Below are positions 43,673 through 52,730 of a stretch of DNA of 64,000 bases, piece after piece; position 1 is the first letter of the stretch; every line of letters starts with the position of its first letter. The stretch lies in assembly GCF_024734405.1 (NCBI RefSeq), contig NZ_CP059556.1:5394001-5458000 (forward strand), given 5' to 3'. Both the position numbers and the translations under genes were made by a program. Under the pieces are notes generated by a model, which was not told the DNA's origin, did no database searches, and was given only the letters and a program-made list of their open reading frames with translations. This DNA comes from Saccharopolyspora gregorii. GTDB lineage: Bacteria > Actinomycetota > Actinomycetes > Mycobacteriales > Pseudonocardiaceae.

Positions 43673-43842
43673 CCGGTGGTCGCGGACATCCGGGGAGCCC
43701 GGGCCGGGGCGGCGGGCGGCCCCCACCGGCGGCGGTGCACACCGCAGGAGGAAGATCCCAGGCGGACCGCCCGCCGCTGCGCAGCGCGCCGGCGCCCGCC
43801 GGCGGCGAGTGGCGAACTCGACATCGGGGACAGGATCGGAAC

Positions 43843-44586
43843 ATGACGCAGCCAGGTGCGGCTACGGACGGCGGCTCGCGCGCCGCGGGGCAGCGCGTGC
43901 TGGTCGTGGAGGACGATCACGAAGTGGCCCAGGTGATCTCCGATTACCTGCACCGGGCCGGGTACAGCGCCGTGGTCGTCTCGGACGGCGCGGTCGGCCT
44001 GGAACTGGCCAACCAGACGTCGCCGGACCTGGTGGTCCTCGACGTGATGCTGCCGGGCCTCAACGGCATCCAGGTCTGCCACCGGCTGCGCGCCCGCAGC
44101 CAGGTCCCGGTGATCATGTTGACCTCGATGGGCAGCGAGAACGACCGGTTGCGCGGCTTGGAGGTCGGCGCCGACGACTACCTGACCAAACCGTTCAGCC
44201 CCCGCGAACTGGTGATGCGGGTGCAGGCGGTGCTGCGCCGGACGACGGCGATGCCGCCCGCTCCCAGCAGCCCGGTCCGCCGGGTCGGCGACCTGGAGGT
44301 CGACGAGGCCGCGCGGACGGTCACCAAGGCCGGGCGCGCGCTGACGATGACCAACAAGGAGTTCGAGCTGCTGGCGTTCTTCCTCGACCACCCGGGGCGG
44401 GTGTTCCGCCGGGACGAGCTGCTGCGCGAGGTGTGGTCCTACGACTTCGGCGACGCCTCCACGGTCACCGTCCACGTGCGCCGGCTGCGCTCGAAGATCG
44501 AGGACGACCCGTCGCGGCCGACGGCGCTGGTGACCGTGTGGGGCGTGGGCTACCGCTTCGACCCGCCCGGCGGAGCCGCCCGGTGA
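43843..44586 (+). CDS. OmpR/PhoB-type response regulator
   Basis: A 247-residue DNA-binding response regulator. Receiver (about 18-130): acidic patch VVEDDH, phospho-acceptor in VLDVMLPG, T/S in MLTSMGS and the Lys in LTKPFSPREL. Winged-helix OmpR domain (about 150-245): VGDLEVDEAARTV, NKEFELLAFFLDHPG and TVTVHVRRLRSKIEDDPS. It is cotranscribed with the kinase 44583 by a 4-nt overlap (GTGA), so it is the regulator of that pair. Confidence 0.92.
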   Translation: MTQPGAATDGGSRAAGQRVLVVEDDHEVAQVISDYLHRAGYSAVVVSDGAVGLELANQTSPDLVVLDVMLPGLNGIQVCHRLRARSQVPVIMLTSMGSENDRLRGLEVGADDYLTKPFSPRELVMRVQAVLRRTTAMPPAPSSPVRRVGDLEVDEAARTVTKAGRALTMTNKEFELLAFFLDHPGRVFRRDELLREVWSYDFGDASTVTVHVRRLRSKIEDDPSRPTALVTVWGVGYRFDPPGGAAR

Positions 44587-45695
44587 GCCCGTGGCCGGTG
44601 GTGCTGATCGCGGCCTGCGAGTCGGTCGGGGTGGGGCTGCTCGGGGCGGCGGTGCTGCGGATGCTGCGCCGGTGCTCGGTGGACGTCTCGCTGGTCGCCG
44701 TGGTCGTGATCACCGTGTGCGCGATGAACGTCAGCGTGCTCACCGTGGTGCTGCTGGTCGGGGCGGACCGGTTGCCGGTGTCGACGAACCTGGCGGTGAA
44801 CGCGGTGGCCGGGGTGGTCTCGATCGGCATCGGCCTGCTGCTGGGCCGCTCGGTGGTGCGGGGCAGCAGGCGGTTGGCGGACGCGGCGCGCGACTTCGGC
44901 CGGGACCAGCGGTTCCGGCTGACCGACGAGCTGCCGACCGCCGATCTCGCCGATCTGGCCCGGCAGCTGCGGGCCACCAGCGACAAGCTCGCGGAGTCGC
45001 GGAAGCGGGAGCAGGCGATCGAGGCGTCGCGGCGGCAGCTCGTCGCGTGGCTCTCGCACGACCTGCGCAGTCCGCTGGCCCGGTTGCGGGCGATGGCCGA
45101 ATCCCTGGAGGACGGGGTCGCCGACGACCTCCCGCACTACTGCCGCAAGATCCGCGCGGACGCCGACCGGCTGAGCGACATGGTCGACGACCTCTTCGAG
45201 CTGTCCCGGCTCCAGTCGGGGACGTTGCACCTGACCCTGCGCGAGGTGGCGGTCGACGACCTGGTCAGCGATGCGGTGGCGGGCTTCGACGACCTGGCCG
45301 TGCGGCGCGGCATCCGGTTGCGGCCGGACCACGTCGAGCCGGTCACCGCCGCGGTGGACGAGCGGATGATGACCCGGGTGTTCAACAACCTGCTCTCGAA
45401 CGCGCTGCAGTACAGCCCGCCGGGCACGGCGGTGGCGCTCGGGGTGCGGGCGCAGCGCGGCTGGGCGGTGGTGTCGATCTCGGACGAGTGCGGCGGGATC
45501 CCGCCGGAGAACCTGGCCGCGGTGTTCGACGTGGGCTGGCGGGGTGCGCCGCGCACGCCCGGCGCCGAGCGGGGCGGTGGGCTCGGGTTGTCCATCGCGC
45601 AAGGGGTCGTACAGGCCCACCGGGGTCACGTGTCGGTGCGCAACGTGCCGGGCGGGTGCTGCTTCGAGGTGCTGCTACCGCTGGCGGGGGGTTGA
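44583..45695 (+). CDS. Sensor histidine kinase
   Basis: A 370-residue kinase. Three membrane helices in the first ~95 residues with little extracytoplasmic sequence, so it senses in or near the membrane. HAMP-like linker, H-box WLSHDLRSPLARLRAM, N-box RVFNNLLSNALQYSPPG, G1 SDECGGIPPENL and G2 GGGLGLSIAQG. All ATPase boxes are intact. The cognate regulator is 43843. Confidence 0.92.
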   Translation: MSPWPVVLIAACESVGVGLLGAAVLRMLRRCSVDVSLVAVVVITVCAMNVSVLTVVLLVGADRLPVSTNLAVNAVAGVVSIGIGLLLGRSVVRGSRRLADAARDFGRDQRFRLTDELPTADLADLARQLRATSDKLAESRKREQAIEASRRQLVAWLSHDLRSPLARLRAMAESLEDGVADDLPHYCRKIRADADRLSDMVDDLFELSRLQSGTLHLTLREVAVDDLVSDAVAGFDDLAVRRGIRLRPDHVEPVTAAVDERMMTRVFNNLLSNALQYSPPGTAVALGVRAQRGWAVVSISDECGGIPPENLAAVFDVGWRGAPRTPGAERGGGLGLSIAQGVVQAHRGHVSVRNVPGGCCFEVLLPLAGG

Positions 45696-45762
45696 CGCGC
45701 GCCCGCCGGGGCGGCCTCCCCACCCGACCGGCCCAGTCGGAGTGGTAATGCCACATTTGAAA

Positions 45763-45779
45763 ATCTTGCTGCGCAAGAT
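45763..45779 (+). promoter_or_regulatory. Hairpin directly before a ribosome binding site
   Basis: A perfect 7-bp stem ATCTTGC/GCAAGAT with a 3-nt loop, in an AT-rich patch, ending 1 base before the GGAGG at 45780-45784. It could affect ribosome access or be an operator. The GGAGG lies 6 nt before the GTG at 45791. Confidence 0.45.
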
Positions 45780-45790
45780 GGAGGTTGCGA

Positions 45791-46072
45791 GTGCCTCTGT
45801 ACTCGGTCAACGATCTTTCCGGTGGGAACCCGGGCGAGAACCGGCCCACCCCGCGAACGCTGCCCGAACCGGACGAGTCCCGGACGATGCCGATCCCCCG
45901 GATCGGCCGGCGCAAGGCCGAGCGGCGACGGCTGCTGCTGCTCGGCTCGGTCGGCGCCCTGCTCGTCGCGGCGCCGATCGCGCTGATCGGCTTCTTCGAC
46001 GACCAGGACCGATCGCGGCGCCGGGATCCGTGTCGCCGCCGGGATCCTCGGTGCCGGCCGGCGGCGGGGTGA
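45791..46072 (+). CDS. Membrane-anchor segment of a split PLL-lectin gene (frameshifted)
   Basis: 93 residues: a soluble N-terminal part, then a basic RRKAERRRLLLLGSVGALL transmembrane helix (about 45-70) and FFDDQDRS. After that the reading becomes Arg/Pro-rich and unusual (RRRDPCRRRDPRCRPAAG) with untypical codons. The next frame continues with a Pro/Ser/Gly linker. One G missing near 46015 (TCG-CGGCG for TCG-GCG-GCG) explains it. The stop overlaps the next GTG in GTGA, which is either coincidence or a coupled new pair. Confidence 0.6.
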   Translation: MPLYSVNDLSGGNPGENRPTPRTLPEPDESRTMPIPRIGRRKAERRRLLLLGSVGALLVAAPIALIGFFDDQDRSRRRDPCRRRDPRCRPAAG

Positions 46073-47133
46073 TGAACGGCTACTCGAAGGAACCCGCGTC
46101 GCGAGTGGTGCCGGACAGCGGCTGGCGGCTGACCCACGTCGCCAGGAGCAAGGCCGGGACCGTCGTGCGCACCCACCACAGCGGCAAGATCGAGGACACC
46201 ACCACCGGCTGGGTCGACCTCGGCGGCAGCGCGGGCGGAGACCCGGTCGCCCTCACCGACGTGCAGGGCAGGATGGCCGCGTTCGTGGTCTCCACCGAGG
46301 GCGTGCTGACCTACGACCCGCAGATCGACCCCGACGCCGAACAGCCCGGTACCTGGCTCGAACTCGGCGGGCGCGACCTCGTCGGCACCCCGGCGGTGGC
46401 GCAGGACTCCCTCGGCCGGATGTTCGCGTTCGTCCGCTCGGCGGACGGCACCGTCTGGGAAACCCACGAGACGACGGCGGGCACCGGCGCCTGGAGCGGG
46501 CTGCAGGACACCGGCGTCCCGCCGGTGCAGGACGACCCGGTGGTCCACATCAACGCCCAGGACGAGTTGACGTTGTTCGCCCTCGGCACCGACGGCGTGC
46601 TGCGGACCCGATCCCAGCACCAGCCCGGCGGCGACACGTGGAGCCCGCCGCGCGCCATCCACGGCACCGTCGGCACCTCCCCCGCCGTGGCGATCGACTT
46701 CCAGGACCGGTTGCAGCTGTTCGCGCTCGACCCGTCCGGCGAGGTCCGGCAGAGCACCGAGCTCGGCCCGTACGACCGGTGGACCGACTGGCGCGGCTGG
46801 GAGAGCTGGCGCACCGGCCCCGCGTTGTTCGCCGAGCGGCCCGGGGTCGCGATGGACGCCAAGGGATCGCTGGTCGTGTTCGCCAGGGACGCCAGCGGCG
46901 CCGTCCACGAGAGCTTCCAGTCCGGGCCCGGGCGCACCGGGTGGAAGGAGTGGAAGGACCGCGGCGGCGACGTCGTCGAGCTCACCGCGGTGGCGCGGGA
47001 CTTCTCCAAGCGGCTGTGCGTGTACGGCATCGGCTCGGACGGCTCGCTCACCCGCATCCGGCAGAGCGGCCCGGCCGCGGGCCCGTGGACCTCGTGGGCG
47101 ACCGACCTCGCGGGCGACCTGGCCACCGGCTGA
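46069..47133 (+). CDS. PLL-like seven-bladed beta-propeller lectin (soluble part)
   Basis: About 354 residues made of seven ~48-residue blades, each with a strand pattern like VALTDVQGRMAAFVVSTEG, TPAVAQDSLGRMFAFVRSADG, DPVVHINAQDELTLFALGTDG and RPGVAMDAKGSLVVFARDAS. This is the Photorhabdus lectin-like propeller, binding glycans. Upstream sequence in the same frame (APGSVSPPGSS) reads as a linker from the preceding anchor. Starts GTG 46069 or ATG 46072. If the frameshift is real it would be cytosolic without the anchor. Confidence 0.72.
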   Translation: MMNGYSKEPASRVVPDSGWRLTHVARSKAGTVVRTHHSGKIEDTTTGWVDLGGSAGGDPVALTDVQGRMAAFVVSTEGVLTYDPQIDPDAEQPGTWLELGGRDLVGTPAVAQDSLGRMFAFVRSADGTVWETHETTAGTGAWSGLQDTGVPPVQDDPVVHINAQDELTLFALGTDGVLRTRSQHQPGGDTWSPPRAIHGTVGTSPAVAIDFQDRLQLFALDPSGEVRQSTELGPYDRWTDWRGWESWRTGPALFAERPGVAMDAKGSLVVFARDASGAVHESFQSGPGRTGWKEWKDRGGDVVELTAVARDFSKRLCVYGIGSDGSLTRIRQSGPAAGPWTSWATDLAGDLATG

Positions 47134-47829
47134 TCACCCCGCGCCGGGTTCGAGGCGGTACCCGGCGCCCCACACGGTGACCAGGCGCCGCGGGCGGCTC
47201 GGGTCGTCCTCGATCAGCTCGCGCAGCCTGCGCACGGTGCACAGCACGGCCGCCGTGCCGTCGTGCTCCCCCACCCCGCGCGCCAGCTCGTCGCGGCGCC
47301 ACGTCCGGCCCGGGTGGCGCATGAGGAAGGCGAGCAGGTCGAACTCCGGCTCCGCCAGCTCCAGGTCCCGCCCCGCCTTGCGCACGACCCGGGCGTCCCG
47401 GTCCAGCACCAGGTCGCCCACGGCGAGGACGTCGGTGGCCGGAGCCGCCTCGTCCGGCAGCGCCTGCCGCACCCGCGACACCAGCTCGCGCGGGCTGAAC
47501 CGCCGAGGCGGGTCGTCCTCGGCACCACCGGCGAGGGGCAGCAGCAGCGAACCGGGGATCTCCCGCACCTCCTCCCGGAACCGGTGCACGACGATGCCGG
47601 GCAACGAGGTGTCGAGCACCACCAGGTCGGGCCGCAGCCTGCGGACCAGTTCCAGTCCGGCGGTGCCGCCGTCGGCGACGACCACCAGGTAGCCGGCCGC
47701 GCGGAGGTAGTCGCCGACCACCTCGGTGACCGTCGGTTCGTCCTGCATCACCAGCACGAGCCGCTTCTCGGCGGTGCTCGTGGGCGGCGACGCCGCGGGG
47801 TGCTGCGGCAACGGTGCGGCAGTGGTCAC
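47134..47829 (-). CDS. OmpR-type regulator with shortened receiver
   Basis: A 231-residue regulator. The phospho-acceptor (VVLDTSLPG) is kept, but the acidic patch is QDE, the stretch between the acceptor and RRFSPREL is about 25 residues shorter than in 43843, and the conserved Lys is Arg. The OmpR DNA-binding domain (AVGDLVLDRDARVVRKAG, PEFDLLAFLMRHPG, CTVRRLRELIEDDPS) looks intact. The GTG overlaps the stop of the LuxR gene (4 nt). It is probably phosphorylation-independent. Confidence 0.8.
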   Translation of the reverse strand: MTTAAPLPQHPAASPPTSTAEKRLVLVMQDEPTVTEVVGDYLRAAGYLVVVADGGTAGLELVRRLRPDLVVLDTSLPGIVVHRFREEVREIPGSLLLPLAGGAEDDPPRRFSPRELVSRVRQALPDEAAPATDVLAVGDLVLDRDARVVRKAGRDLELAEPEFDLLAFLMRHPGRTWRRDELARGVGEHDGTAAVLCTVRRLRELIEDDPSRPRRLVTVWGAGYRLEPGAG

Positions 47830-49175
47830 GCAGCGATTCCGCGCGCGGCGCCCGAGTCGAGGCGCCCGTGCAGGTTCGCGGCGACCAGCTCCACCCGGGA
47901 GTTGCAGCCGGTCCGGGCGAACAACCTGGTCAGGTAGCCCTCGACGGTCTTCTCGCTGAGGTTGAGCGCGGACCCGATCCGGCGGTTGGTGAGGCCGGCG
48001 CCGACCATCTCGACGATGCGGGCCTCGGTGCGCGACAGCGTGGGCGCCGGGCGCTCGGTGCGGGCCGCCGGTCGTCGCGGGCCGGGAACGCTGAGCCGGC
48101 TCACCGCGACCCCCGCGGCGCGCAGCGCTCGCGGCGCGTCCGGGTCCGCGGCCTCGGCCCAGGCGCCGAGCGCCGGGCACAGGCACGCCACGTCGTCCCA
48201 GCTGTCGCCGGTCAGCGCGCCCAGCTCGACGAGCCGGTCGACGATGCGGCCGCATTCGACGAGCTGCTCACCCAGGGCTTCGGCGACCGACGGCAACTCC
48301 TCGATGTCGAGCCCGTCCAGCGTGGCCGCGGCGGCGAGCATCCGCGGCCCGAGCGGGCCGAGCTCGCGGACCCGGCGCGGCAGGTCGTGCGCGGCGGGCA
48401 GCGCGATCGGCTCGGCCGGGTCGGCGAGCACGAGCCCGCCGCCGCCCCCGTCGACCAGGCGGCCGCGCTCGCGCAGCCCCCGCACCGCCGCCAGCACCGC
48501 GCCGGGGTTGCCGTAGAGCGGGCCCAGCGCCGCGCGCAGCGACCGGTGCACGTCCTCGCCCAGCTCGTCCCCGGTCACCGCGGCGACGTGCGCGCCGGAC
48601 AGCGGCTCCAGGTCGAACACGTCGTCGGCCAGGGCGAGCAGCTCGGCGGCCGCCGGGGAGCCCGCCGCCTCGTCCCGCACCGAGGACAGCACCAGGCAGC
48701 CCGGCCTGCGGACCACGAGCATCAGCATCAGCGGGTCGGCGGCGGCCGCCGCGTCGTCGACGAGCACAGCGGTCGGCCCCAGCGCACCGATGCGTTCGAA
48801 GACCTCGCCGAACCCGGCGATGACGGCGGAGGCCCAGCCGGGGGCGTCGGCGGGGCTCGCGCACAGCCTGCTCAGCGCGGCGATCCGGTCGATCAGGCCC
48901 GCGTCACCGCGCAGCGAGGAGAACTCCCGGCGCACCGCGTCGAGGACCGCGTCGAACCCGTGCCGCGCACCGGCCGCGTTCCACCGCACGTCGATCACCC
49001 GGATCCCGTCGGTGCGCCAGCGCTTGCCCGCGGCCTCCATCAGCCGGGTCTTGCCGATGCCCGCCTGGCCGCGCAGGACGACCGACCGGCCGCGGGCGGC
49101 GCTGGCGCGCGGGCCGTCCCGCAGCGCCGCGAGCACGTCGTCCCGGCCTTCGACCGATCCTTGTTCGCGTCCCAT
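47826..49175 (-). CDS. AAA-type LuxR family transcriptional regulator
   Basis: A 449-residue LAL-like regulator. The N-terminal AAA region has Walker A RGQAGIGKTRL; Walker B is TAVLVDDAAAA. The middle is helical. The C-terminal LuxR HTH is LSRTEARIVEMVGAGLTNRRIGSALNLSEKTVEGYLTRLFARTG-like (positions ~380-430). It is smaller than typical LAL proteins (~900). It is coupled with the response regulator at 47829 and divergent to the 872-residue regulator. Confidence 0.87.
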   Translation of the reverse strand: MGREQGSVEGRDDVLAALRDGPRASAARGRSVVLRGQAGIGKTRLMEAAGKRWRTDGIRVIDVRWNAAGARHGFDAVLDAVRREFSSLRGDAGLIDRIAALSRLCASPADAPGWASAVIAGFGEVFERIGALGPTAVLVDDAAAAADPLMLMLVVRRPGCLVLSSVRDEAAGSPAAAELLALADDVFDLEPLSGAHVAAVTGDELGEDVHRSLRAALGPLYGNPGAVLAAVRGLRERGRLVDGGGGGLVLADPAEPIALPAAHDLPRRVRELGPLGPRMLAAAATLDGLDIEELPSVAEALGEQLVECGRIVDRLVELGALTGDSWDDVACLCPALGAWAEAADPDAPRALRAAGVAVSRLSVPGPRRPAARTERPAPTLSRTEARIVEMVGAGLTNRRIGSALNLSEKTVEGYLTRLFARTGCNSRVELVAANLHGRLDSGAARGIAA

Positions 49176-49285
49176 GCTCCCCTCCCCGGCGCCGCGCGGG
49201 CACCACCGGTCCTGTCCTCGCCGGGTCGCAGGTTAGCCCGCGCCGACGGGGCCGGACCCGCACGGCAAGGGCTTCGACCGAGGCA

Positions 49286-49345
49286 TTTAAGAACCGCGAA
49301 AGAACTCCGGAAGATCCCGGTCACGTTTAAGGATCGCGTAAGGAA
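49286..49345. promoter_or_regulatory. Direct repeats in a divergent LuxR promoter region
   Basis: Two TTTAAG-(A/G)-A-(C/T)-CGCG-(A/T)-AAG-(A/G)-AA copies start at 49286 and 49326, exactly 40 bp apart, with 16 of 21 bases matching. They lie between the divergent genes at 49175 (minus) and 49400 (plus). The spacing of nearly four turns suits a LuxR or OmpR-type site. Confidence 0.5.
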
Positions 49346-49399
49346 TTGATCAGCATCTGCACCCCGTTCCCGCCGGGAACGCCGGGAATACTCGTCTTC

Positions 49400-52018
49400 G
49401 TGAGCAATGCGACGCACCGACCCCGCAGCACGTCGACCCCACCGGAGCACCGCTCGGGCGCGGCGCTCCCCGGCCCGCACCCGCACGGGAGGGAAGAGGT
49501 CATCTCCCGGGTCCTCGACGCCTGCGAGTCGGCGACCCCGGTCGTCGCGATCACCGGTCCGCCGGGCATCGGCCGCAGCCTCGTGCTGGCGCGGGTGCGC
49601 GCCCTGCTCGCCGAGCAGCAGGTGACCACCGCGGAGGTGCCGCTCGTCCGGCCGGAGAACGACGTCGCGCACCTGGTCGCCTGGGTCGCTGACCAGATCG
49701 GGCTGCTGGACGCCTGCGGGCGCACCGCGCCCTCGCTGCACCGGCTGTGCGCCGCGCTCGCCGCGCGCCGCGACCCCGTGGTGGTCCTGGTCGACGATGC
49801 CCACCTCATCTCGCCCGAGGTGTTCGCCGCGCTGGCCGGGCCGGTCGGCGCGCTGGCCGGGACCCGGGTCACCTTCGTCTGCGCGTTCCCGACCCCGGTC
49901 GACGGCCCCGGCCCCGTCGCCGGGTCGCTGCGGGAACGCGGGCTGCTGCACGAGGAGCGGCTGCGGCCGCTGCGCACCACCGAGGTGGAGCGGATGCTCA
50001 CCGACCTGCTGTGGTCCGCCCCCGCGCCGGGCCCCGTCGCCCGGCTGCGCGCGTGCTGCCGGGGCCTGCCCGCGCTGGTGCGCGCCGCCGTCGACGGGTT
50101 CGCGCGGACCGGGGGCCTGCGCGTCGTCGACCACCACGCGCACCTGGTCGACCAGCGGATCCCCCGGGTTCCGCTGACGCACCCGGTGTTCTCCGGTTTC
50201 GACCCGGAATCGTCGAGCTGGGCGGTGGTCAAGGCCCTGTCCCTGCTGCACCCGCTGCGCGGCGACGTCCCGGGCCTGATCGCCGAGTCGACCGGCCTGG
50301 AACCGGACCGGGTGCACGAGGCGCTGACCGCGCTGCGCGCCAGGGGCGTGCTGGCGCCGGGGCCCGGCTGGCGGTTGCGGGTGCCGATGCTGGCCACCTT
50401 GATCACCGCGTACCTGGGGCCCTACGAACGCTCCCGCACCGCGCAGCTCGCGGTGCAGGCGGTGTGGTCCGGCACCGCGACCTGCACGGACGGCGACCAG
50501 CTGGGCGAGCGGCTGGCCGACGCGGGCAAGCTCGTCGACCGGGACCGCGCGACGGCGGAGCTGCTGGCTCGCGGTACCGAGGTCGCGGGCCGGCGCCCCG
50601 ACTTCGCCGACCGCTGGCTGCGCACGGCCGTCGAGCTGTGCACCGATCCCGCCGATCGGATCGCCGCGCTGCACCGGCACGCCACGACCTGCGCGCTGCT
50701 CCAGCGCTTCGCCTCCGCGGCGGGCAGCACCGAGCTGCTGCTGCGCGAACCGGACCGGCTGTCGGACCGGACCCGCCTGGAGGCGCTGCTGGTGCACGTG
50801 GTGGCGCTGGCGGGCGCCGGCGGTCCCGCCGCGCTGGAGGAGTTCATCGCCGCACCGTCCCCGTGGGCCGATGCCGCGGAGTGGCCCGTCGTCCGCGCGG
50901 TCGCGCTGTGCCTGCTGGACCGCTGGCGGGACGCGCACACCGAGCTCACCGCCGTCGGCGAGCTCGACGCGCTGCCGTTCGGCCGCCTGGTGCGGCGCGC
51001 GGCCGCGGCGCGGCTCGGTGTCGACGCTCCCGGGGCCGAGCCGGTCGAGGACGGGGACGTGCGGCGGGTGCTGCTGCGCGCGCTGCTCCCCGCGGTGGAG
51101 CGGTCGTGGCCGCAGACCACGACGGCGGCGACGATCGACGCGAGCCGCGCGGGCCGGTGGGACCGCGCGCTGCACCAGGCCCGGCTCGGCATCGCCACCG
51201 CCGCCGTGCACGGCAGCGCGCCGGGCGGGACCGCGGCGCTGCGCGAGATGGCGCGGATCCTCATCGCCCGCGGCCAGCTGAACCGGGCCCGCGCCGTCCT
51301 CGCCGACGCCCGCTCGCGGCACCTGCTGCTGCCGCACCTGCTCGTGCTGCCCGAAGCGGAGCTGGAGAGCGCGGTCGGCGACCACCAGCGGGCGCGGCAC
51401 CTCATCGCGGCGGGCATCGCGGCCGCCGAGCGGCAGGGCGTGGTGGCCGGCACCGCCGAGCTGCACCTGTGGCTGGCCGAAGCCGAGTTCGCCTCCGGGC
51501 GGTTGGACGCCGCGCGCAACCGCGCCGAGCGGATCGCCGCGGTCGGTTCCCGGCGCCACCGGTTGCTCGCCCGGGTGCTGGTGCACCAGGACCGGGACGC
51601 CGCCGCGCGGCTGGTCGCGCTGAGCAGGAACGGCGGACGTTCCCGCGAACTCGCCGAAGCGCTGGTGGCCGTCGCCGTCGCGGGGCTGGGCGCGGAGAAG
51701 GCGTTCGTCGAGGCCTACGAGCTGTACGGCGAGCTGGACGCGCTGATCCCCCGGGCGCGGCTTCGGCTGCTGATGCGGGCCCGCAAGGTGACCGTGCCCG
51801 GCCGGAAGGCCACCGTCGCCGAGACCGAGCGGTTGCTGGGGGTGCTCATCGCCAACGGCCTCACCAACTCGCAGGTCGCCACCGTGGTCGGGTCCAGCGA
51901 GAAGGGCGTGGAGGCGCGGCTGACCAGGTTGTTCCAGCGCACCGGCTACCGCTCCCGCGCGGAGCTGACCGCGGCGACCCTCAGCGCGGAGATCGCGTCC
52001 GAGGTCGACGCGCCGTGA
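49400..52018 (+). CDS. Large AAA-LuxR (LAL-type) regulator
   Basis: About 872 residues. Walker A is AITGPPGIGRSLVLARV, where the conserved Lys is Arg; Walker B VVVLVDDAHLIS is intact. A long TPR-like helical region follows, with a C-terminal LuxR HTH (VLIANGLTNSQVATVVGSSEKGVEARLTRLFQ). The GTG at 49400 is a choice; a TTG at 49346 lies close to a AGGA. ATP binding may be weak. It is the size of classical LAL proteins. Confidence 0.85.
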   Translation: MSNATHRPRSTSTPPEHRSGAALPGPHPHGREEVISRVLDACESATPVVAITGPPGIGRSLVLARVRALLAEQQVTTAEVPLVRPENDVAHLVAWVADQIGLLDACGRTAPSLHRLCAALAARRDPVVVLVDDAHLISPEVFAALAGPVGALAGTRVTFVCAFPTPVDGPGPVAGSLRERGLLHEERLRPLRTTEVERMLTDLLWSAPAPGPVARLRACCRGLPALVRAAVDGFARTGGLRVVDHHAHLVDQRIPRVPLTHPVFSGFDPESSSWAVVKALSLLHPLRGDVPGLIAESTGLEPDRVHEALTALRARGVLAPGPGWRLRVPMLATLITAYLGPYERSRTAQLAVQAVWSGTATCTDGDQLGERLADAGKLVDRDRATAELLARGTEVAGRRPDFADRWLRTAVELCTDPADRIAALHRHATTCALLQRFASAAGSTELLLREPDRLSDRTRLEALLVHVVALAGAGGPAALEEFIAAPSPWADAAEWPVVRAVALCLLDRWRDAHTELTAVGELDALPFGRLVRRAAAARLGVDAPGAEPVEDGDVRRVLLRALLPAVERSWPQTTTAATIDASRAGRWDRALHQARLGIATAAVHGSAPGGTAALREMARILIARGQLNRARAVLADARSRHLLLPHLLVLPEAELESAVGDHQRARHLIAAGIAAAERQGVVAGTAELHLWLAEAEFASGRLDAARNRAERIAAVGSRRHRLLARVLVHQDRDAAARLVALSRNGGRSRELAEALVAVAVAGLGAEKAFVEAYELYGELDALIPRARLRLLMRARKVTVPGRKATVAETERLLGVLIANGLTNSQVATVVGSSEKGVEARLTRLFQRTGYRSRAELTAATLSAEIASEVDAP

Positions 52019-52046
52019 TCCGGCCGTGCGGCGTCGCAACGGCGGT

Positions 52047-52730
52047 TCAGATGAGCCCGGCGCGCAGCGCGTGGGCGACCAGCTGCGGGCGGTTCCGCAG
52101 CTCCAGGCGGTTGGTCATGCTGTAGATGATGTTCTTGACGGTGCGCTCCGAGTAGCAGAGCTGGTTCGCGATCTCCTCGGTGTCCCGCCCGTCGGCCATC
52201 AGCCGCACCACGTCGATCTCGCGCGGGGTGAACCCGGCGGAGTTGAGGCCGCGGGGTGCCAGCACCTCCTGCTGGAGGGTCTGCACCTGCCGCAGGAGTT
52301 CGCCGAGCAGGTTCGGCGGCAGCGAACCACCTCCGGCGGCGGCAGCAGCGATGGTGCTGACCAGGCGTTCCTCGGTGGCCGCGGTGAGGTGCACGACGGC
52401 GACCACCCGGCATTCGACGACGCTCATCAGGTGGGCCCGCTCCAGTTCGCGCGTCACCAGGACCGCGGGAGCGGTGGAGCCGGCCGCCGTCCGCCGCATG
52501 CGGGCCACCACGTCGGAGGTGACCCGGTCGGTCGCGAACACCCACACGTCCACGTCCGACGGCTGGTCGGTGGACCCGACGAACACGTCGAGGCTGCTCA
52601 CCAGCGTCTCGGTGAGGCCGACCAGCGTGATCGGGTCGGGGGCCCACACCGCCACGCGCGTTCGCTGCCCGCTCTCCCCCGCGGTCCTGGTCCCCGCAGC
52701 GTGGGGCTTCGCCTCGACCTCGGTCGCCAT
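52047..52730 (-). CDS. NarL/LuxR-type regulator with pseudo-receiver
   Basis: A 227-residue regulator. The N-terminal ~120 residues resemble a receiver (VAVWAPDPITLVGLTETLVSS) but lack the usual DDxxxx...D at the phospho site (DVWVFATDRV). The C-terminal LuxR HTH is FTPREIDVVRLMADGRDTEEIANQLCYSERTVKNIIYSMTNRL (about 165-208). No kinase is adjacent. The ATG has GGAGGG upstream; a convergent stop lies 28 bp from the LAL gene. Confidence 0.87.
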   Translation of the reverse strand: MATEVEAKPHAAGTRTAGESGQRTRVAVWAPDPITLVGLTETLVSSLDVFVGSTDQPSDVDVWVFATDRVTSDVVARMRRTAAGSTAPAVLVTRELERAHLMSVVECRVVAVVHLTAATEERLVSTIAAAAAGGGSLPPNLLGELLRQVQTLQQEVLAPRGLNSAGFTPREIDVVRLMADGRDTEEIANQLCYSERTVKNIIYSMTNRLELRNRPQLVAHALRAGLI

